Of a stretch of 64,000 nucleotides of DNA, positions 58,481-64,000 are shown piece by piece (position 1 is the first letter of the stretch; every line of letters starts with the position of its first letter). The position numbers and the translations under genes were made by a program. Source of the stretch: Tetrastigma voinierianum (Eukaryota > Streptophyta > Magnoliopsida > Vitales > Vitaceae); contig JAEQBH010002183.1 in the NCBI GenBank assembly GCA_016808115.1, positions 496,001-560,000 on the forward strand. Reading direction: 5' to 3'. The notes below the pieces were generated by a model. The model did not search any database. It saw only the letters and a program-made list of their open reading frames with translations, and was not told the origin of the DNA.

Positions 58481-60000
58481 TCCGGGCCACGTTTCAATCT
58501 CTCAACTAAGGCCCAGTAGCCCAGAGGCGGGCCCATCTCGTGCAGCCAGCCGCCCACTGAGCCCCCCACAACTCGCTTTGCTCAATCTGGCTCACCAAGG
58601 GCCCGGGTAGCCCGTGGCCGCCCAGCCTCAGCAGACAGCCCACTGAGCCCCGGGCAGCTGGCCAAGAGCTCAACTAAGGCCCAGTAGCCCAGAGCCGCCA
58701 GCCAGTGGCCAGGGCCCACAGCCTCAAGAAATTTCGCTAAGAGCTCAACCGCTTCGCACAAGGCCATGTAGCCTGGTAGAGCCGGCCCAACAGTGCGCGG
58801 CTTCCATAAATTTCAAGAGTTTCTGCTGGGAGTCTAACTGGCCACCATACTATGTAGCCTGTGAGCTGGCTTCACTCGTTAAGACAGGGCCCACGATCCC
58901 CGGGCATTCAGCCAAGAGCTCAACCCATCAACCAAGGCCTCAAAGGAGGCTAGTTCACCACAGCAGACAGGTCACCCGGGAGCCTCACAGCTCGCCAAGA
59001 GCTCAACCGGCCGCCTAAGGTCAGAGCCTAAGAGCGGGGTCACCAGTGTGATTAGCCCACTGAGCCTCGCAGGGGCTCAATGAGCCAATCGTTTAACTAA
59101 GGCCTGTAGCCTGGGATCCGCGCCCAACCCAGCAGATTAACCTACAGCCTGGGCACTCAGCCAAGAGCTCAACTGGCCGTATTAAGGCTATGTAGCCAGA
59201 GCCAGCCTACCAGCAGACATCTACCTGAAACCCGGGCAGGCCTGAAGCGGCGAGCCCAACCCGGCTCAACTAAGGCCATGGTAGCCTGTGAGCCAAGCCA
59301 ACCAGGTACTAGGCTCCACCGAGCCTCGCATCCCGCTTTTCAAGGAGCCCAACCGGCTTCAACTAAGGCTTAGTAGCCTAAGAGCGCCTCTGCCAGCAAA
59401 TTAGCCCACTGAGCCCCAAGAGCTCAGCCATTTGAGGCACAACCGTGGCACTGTAGCAGATCAGTCACAATTGAGGCAATAATTCACAGAGCTGGCTCAA
59501 GGCTTAGAGCTCAATCTTATTTATTACATATCAGGAGTCAGTCGCAAAGACTAGTCCACCTGAGTCTAGGAATGGGGGGCTCAGATACTGAACTACTAAC
59601 TACATTACAGCCTAAGAGCGTACTCAACTGTGCAAGATTAGGCCCACTGAGCCCCAAAGAGCTCAATCTCTCAAGAGCTCAACTCCGCTTCAACTGGCAA
59701 CCGTAGCCTGTGATGGGTCCAAATGCCAGTAGACATAGCCCACTGTTCTGCCATTAGTTTTCATGATCTCAACACTCAATTAAGGCCATGTGGCCTAGAG
59801 CCGCTTAGCTCATGCAGATTAATATCACTTATTTCTAATAATAGCCTGAATTTTCAAGAGCTCGACCGCTTCAACTAAGGCCTCATGTGAAACACTCGTG
59901 GAGCCGGGGCCTACCAGCAGATGAACACTAGAGCCTCAACACCAGCTCCAAAGAGCCCAACACTTAAACAAGGCCATATAGCCACCGATCCAGGTCACCA
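58481..60000. repeat. 85-bp tandem array in element D 3' untranslated part
   Basis: The word aaggc followed by c(a/c)tgtagcc recurs at 58,508, 58,597, 58,676, 58,760, 58,934, 59,017, 59,099, 59,184, 59,272 and 59,365, a period of 79-93 bp (one unit missing the word near 58,846). Units also share ccaagagctcaac and cccactgagccc. The array is less regular after 59,400. About 17 units in all. It is unrelated in sequence to the 78-bp array of element B but sits in the same place. Confidence 0.85.
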
Positions 60001-62919
60001 GTAGCATAAAAGATAAGAGACGCAGCTATAAAAAAAAAAAAAAAGCGAGGAGATAGAAAACTGCATTCACGAGCTTCAAAGCCCGCATCAAAGATTACAT
60101 CCAGGCCCTGAGCCCAAGGTAAAAAAAAAAAAAAAAAAATGCCAAATATCAGACAAGCACCCGCACGCCGGTCAATCTTAGGATTAGGAGCAGGAGGCAA
60201 GGTGAAGGAGCTGCCCGGGCCTCCTGGGTGCCAGCCTCCGCAGCACCGCAAAAAGGACTCTTCCGCCTCCCGCCGGGATGTCAAAAATTACATCCGTCTC
60301 TGCAGCACAGCAACCCTCCTCTAAAGCAAGCCATCTGAAGCTCCACTGAGTGTGTGCCCCATCCCCAACTTTTATTTGCTTCGTCCTCCGAACAACCGAG
60401 TTTCCACCAAGGTCCTGCAGCCCCATGGCACTCATCAGGTCGACGTTTAATGAGAGCTCGCCGCCAAGCTCATCTGAGGCAGAGCTCGTTTGAGCAAAGT
60501 CGCACATTAGCCATCTTCCAAGAAATTGCAGCCTTCCGGCCACCTCATAGCCATTCGATGATTTCTGCAGCCCTCCTCGGGATTGATTCTGGTCAGCCTC
60601 ACAGCCTGCACTCGGCTCGCCACCAAATAATTATCCCGTGAAGCTCATATACCCATCCTCAATCTCGAACCCCGCCAAGAACTCTTAACCATTTGCCTTT
60701 TCTTCTACTCCCCCCGTCACACATCACTGGGCGGTCCCAGACTCCGACTTGAGCCTCATGTCTCCGTCATGCATCCCAGCCTCACAGCCTCACCTCGGCC
60801 GAGGTGCTATAAGCCACTCGTCAGAAGCTCACGCCTGACTTGACCTCAAGCCCACCGCTGCTCTTTGCCAAACTCTCGTATGGCACGCACTCGCCACCCA
60901 ACATAAAGTCACCATCGTAACGCAAAAACCAAGATAAAGGCAAGATGCAAGATACTTAACCATTTTAATGCACTCTCTGATAGGACAGAGTCAAAGCCTC
61001 CTCAATTGTGTAGGCACCCGACCTCTCGAGGATCTAATCCCTCGAGATGACGAGATCGCACCAAAGGCCAGTGCTCACTGGCTGAGGAGTGCCGCGAACC
61101 CCACCACTGGGCCGCCTGAAAGCGCTTCCTCCCGAGTCTTCCGCATCGATGAGGAGGCTCAAATAGCTCCGCACACAGAGGACTTCCAAACTTAGATGGC
61201 ATAACCTCAATCCATGAGGCTCACACTCTCTCCGAGGAACTTGGTCTTGTGAGTAACAAAGAAACGAAGCTGCGAACTTAGCGCTCTGGAACCCTGCGCC
61301 GAGGTGGCAATACTTGCCCCCCCGCAGACTCTGACATGGGCAAGCGTAGGGTGATAAGAAGACGTCCCCAACCTCGTGGCTTTTACCCCAGCCTGACGTC
61401 TTTCCTGCAGTCCGAGGTCGCCCACACCCGAGACTCTGGGGATGGGCTGGGTTTCCACCAGCTCAAGCCTCCCAGTGGGCTTCTAACAACCCTGAGGCCC
61501 ATCGGGAGAACCTACAACCTGGATGGAGGTGAAGGCCTCAGAGTGGCAGGTCGAGAGGACCTCGATCCTAGAATATCCGACCCGAGCAAGCCTGTGGAGA
61601 GGTGCTACACGTAATATATTTGGCCAACTTCATTTTTACGACCTCGCCTCTGGCTAAGATCAGGTGAATAACTTAAAGAGCTCATAGCCAATGCAAGTTA
61701 AGTGTTGATAACCCATAATTTATGAAAACTGCATCAAATTCAGCTGAAAAAGAAAGCTCATGATTTCTCGTGAGTGGTCCATAACCGAACGCCCAGCAGG
61801 TCTTCTTTCACACCTGATCTACTCAACCGCGGCACTAACAAAAAAAGCAGCCTCCCTCCAAAATTTGTAAAACACTAAGATCCGTAGATGATCACCAGCA
61901 CTGAACCACTAGATAAACAAAGAAGGCTCCTCACGCTTCCCTTCACTAAAGAGGTCCAGAATATACTAATAATTCCAAGCCCTTATCCCTGTTATTGAAC
62001 CAACACTCCCAACTCGTAATAATTCTAGAAAATCACTAAAGCTGGAGGCAACGTTGAAATGTTGCAAGACCCTTTATGATGCAGGAAAACTGAGCTGGCC
62101 TTTAAGGCCACCTCAAGAAGCACACCATCTTCGGGGCACCGAACAACATAGGAGGTCGGGTGATTGCCAGTGGACCAACCTGAATGCTAACTGGGCATGT
62201 GACGTTTTGCAAAGACTTCCCTATACCCGGCCAATCCCCCGTTTGTAACTCCACACCGCCATGCGTCGCACCACCTCCTCGATATCTGTATCCCATTGTG
62301 CATGACCAGTCACCTTTATCCTCGCTTCTACCCAAGGGAAAAGGAGTGTTCTTGGCATCTCGAAAAGCAACTACTGCCAAGTGATCTGACTCACCACCTG
62401 GCCCGCCCGAATCCAGATACCACGAGGAATCACCCCTATACTAGAAGAAGAAAATGATCCTGATCTCATGGAAATAATTAAATTGACCGAAACCTGAACT
62501 AAGCCAAATTTCTAACGCCTATACCACCCAAAAAAGATAAGAAAGGAGAAAGACGACCTGGCCTTAGGAATAGAGGTTCAAAAGGGATGACCCTGCCAGG
62601 CACATTACAAAAACACCAAAAGAGATTCTGAACAAAGGGTTAGACGAGTTTTAAGAAAAAAGAAGCCCGAACTCGCAGCGAAGGAAAAAGCTCCAATAAC
62701 AGGGGAACACAATACAAATGGTCAGAGGATGTTCTCGAAAGAAACTGAAAGAACTAGAGGAAATAAGCCGAAAAGTCGGCACCATTAGTACCACAGGACG
62801 CTTGATCACGGCTACAAAGCCCTAACCAAACTGCACTGAGCGGATCACGTGGAAGTCGACCCGATTCGAGGAAATGACATGCCCTCGTCACGACTCCGCC
62901 AGAATCCAAGGGTCAAAAT
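60001..62919. other. Element D region between tandem array and 3' LTR
   Basis: Two A-tracts (60,030-60,044 and 60,121-60,139) are followed by GC-richer DNA with several 60-119-codon frames on both strands (for example minus 60,184-60,543 and plus 61,336-61,614). I recognise none of them. By position this is where a Tat antisense ORF could lie, but no similarity to the coiled-coil ORF of 5.1-5.7 kb was seen. Confidence 0.35.
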
Positions 62920-63459
62920 CCTATAGGTTTTGTAAAAGAAAGGTGCCCAAAGAAGCAGATTAAAAGGAGATTTATAAAGTGCATCATTAAAACGCCTAGT
63001 TTCCCGGCATAGGCCCAAAACTGGAGTCATCATCCACCCTGTTATTACACACTGTGATAAATTAAATAGCTCTATATCCTCGTGAATCAAATCAAATCTC
63101 ACCACTGGGTGGAAGTAGGATAATTCTCATTAATCGTCACTATCCCTTATTAATCCGACAGTCGATAAGGGAAAGATCCCCATCCAATAAGAAAGAACTC
63201 TTATCACCATCCAATTGGAAAAACATCACTATAATTGCAAGGTCACCCCCATCTGAAAGGCGTGCGTGCAGAAAATTCACTCTACAGCTGACTCTCTCTT
63301 TCTTTCCACAGAAAATCGACTTAGGTGCATCTGAGTGGCAAACCCGCAAGCCCCGCCGATCCTGCTTTCTCGGTTTTAGAGGAGCCTGAAGGCCCAGGAG
63401 ACACACAGGTCACCACGATCCCAAATACGCTCCAACCCAGCCCAAAGTAAAAGGCATCA
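62920..63459 (+). mobile_element. Element D 3' LTR
   Basis: It is the partner of 34,112-34,650; shared words include gattaaaaggagatttata, gataagggaaagatcc, cgacttaggtgcat and gcaagccccgccg, and both end catca. It is visibly diverged by indels. The U3 start is approximate, and a polypurine tract before it is not clear. Confidence 0.7.
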
Positions 63460-64000
63460 CGCTATATATGTAACCTAAACGCATACGTAGAAGGTAACTT
63501 ACTCGCCCCAACTCCTGCAGACAGGATGTTGGGTTGAGGTCACTCTTTTTTTTTTTTTTTTAAAAACTTATAACCTTTATACTCTGCATATTCATATGTA
63601 ATGTTAAACAATTAATCACATATTCTGTAGCAAATGGATTACAAAAATATATATACAAGTCTATATGGAAGTGTTCAACATCTACAATATTTGTGTTACG
63701 GCTTATGCACTTCATATAGAAATGTATTCCAAAGGTCTTCCAAGGCACCTATTTGTAGCCTCATCGCCGGCGGACTGTCTCCGTCCTCCGGTTTCCTTCT
63801 CGCATCACACGATTGAACACCCGTTTCGGCCAGCTGGGAACACACATGAATGACCTCATTAAGGTCATCACACTTCTATATACAAATGCATATAACACAT
63901 ATAGCATGTACGTATTCTTCGCTTATTTCATATATGATATACTTTCATAATCAGCCTATACTTATCATCCATATACTTTCACGGGTCAACTCAGACTTTA
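63460..64000. other. AT-rich flank right of element D
   Basis: It contains a T-run (about 63,547-63,562) and AT-rich sequence. No gene or element end was recognised. Confidence 0.4.

Larger units (their letters stand above)
34112..63459 (+). mobile_element. Tat-like Ty3 retrotransposon D with nested elements
   Basis: Similar LTRs lie at 34,112-34,650 and about 62,920-63,459 in the same orientation. Between them on the plus strand are a primer site, gag, protease, RT and RNase H, then element C inserted at 38,512, LTR E, the integrase C-terminus of D at 57,233 and an 85-bp tandem array. The integrase core is not found on either side of the insertions, so part of D has been deleted. Confidence 0.75.

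Noticed and set aside
58335..58767. Pro/Ala-rich frames of 60-91 codons on both strands
   Set aside because: They are products of the GC-rich 85-bp tandem array, with open frames in several phases and no conserved residues.
60184..60543. 119-codon minus-strand frame as an antisense ORF of element D
   Set aside because: The position would fit, but the protein has no coiled coil and no similarity to the ORF of 5.1-5.7 kb, and opposing frames are equally open.
1..64000. Host genes, tRNA or rRNA
   Set aside because: Every recognised coding motif belongs to a mobile element; no tRNA-like cloverleaf or rRNA core sequence was noticed by eye. A tRNAscan or Infernal run would settle this.

Overview
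The window looks like repeat-rich plant nuclear DNA. Every coding trace I can recognise belongs to a transposable element, all of them are broken by stops and frameshifts, and I found no intact host gene, rRNA, tRNA or CRISPR array. The plant affiliation rests on the element types: Athila-like and Tat-like Ty3 retrotransposons, a DUF659/BED hAT transposon with short introns, and a plant-type LINE with a DUF4283-like ORF1. The species cannot be named from the sequence. Family assignments come from reading translated motifs, not from searches.

Layout. 1-5.09 kb: the start of an Athila-like element (minus strand; leader, primer-binding site and 5' LTR), abutting the broken U5 of an older LTR of the same kind. 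5.1-7.9 kb: a fragment of a coiled-coil gene, probably the antisense ORF of a Tat-like element, followed by a 1.24-kb mini LTR retrotransposon and a promoter-like stretch. 7.9-20.15 kb: a hAT transposon (plus strand) whose long first intron holds an AT-rich tandem array, a PIF/Harbinger-like element with a TTA target duplication and a 2.2-kb solo LTR with a perfect TTTAG duplication. Its BED zinc-finger exon is partly duplicated. 20.15-30.45 kb: a Tat-like element (B, minus strand) with gag, protease, RT, RNase H and integrase traces, an antisense ORF fragment and a 78-bp tandem array downstream of pol; its integrase is split by a 3-kb Athila-like LTR on the plus strand. 30.45-32.16 kb: unassigned, LTR-like in character. 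32.17-33.66 kb: ORF1 and endonuclease start of a LINE (minus). 34.11-63.46 kb: a second Tat-like element (D, plus strand) with LTRs at both ends, gag, protease, RT, part of RNase H, the integrase C-terminus and an 85-bp tandem array. Nested in D are a full Athila-like element (C, minus, 38.51-54.31 kb, 2.87-kb LTRs) and a Ty3-like LTR (E, minus, about 55.20-57.24 kb).

The strongest unexplained signal is the palindrome GTCGCGAC and one-base variants of it, repeated many times in the U3 part of every Athila-like LTR here (about 1.7-2.2, 3.5-4.8, 22.0-23.2, 40.0-41.1 and 52.9-54.0 kb) and in a small patch inside element C (45.3-45.5 kb). The second pattern is that two independent Tat-like elements carry unrelated tandem arrays (78 bp and 85 bp) in the same place, downstream of integrase.

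Frameshifts are so frequent, even inside well-preserved motifs, that part of the decay may be consensus error in a long-read assembly rather than mutation. No new enzymatic or defence system is supported.
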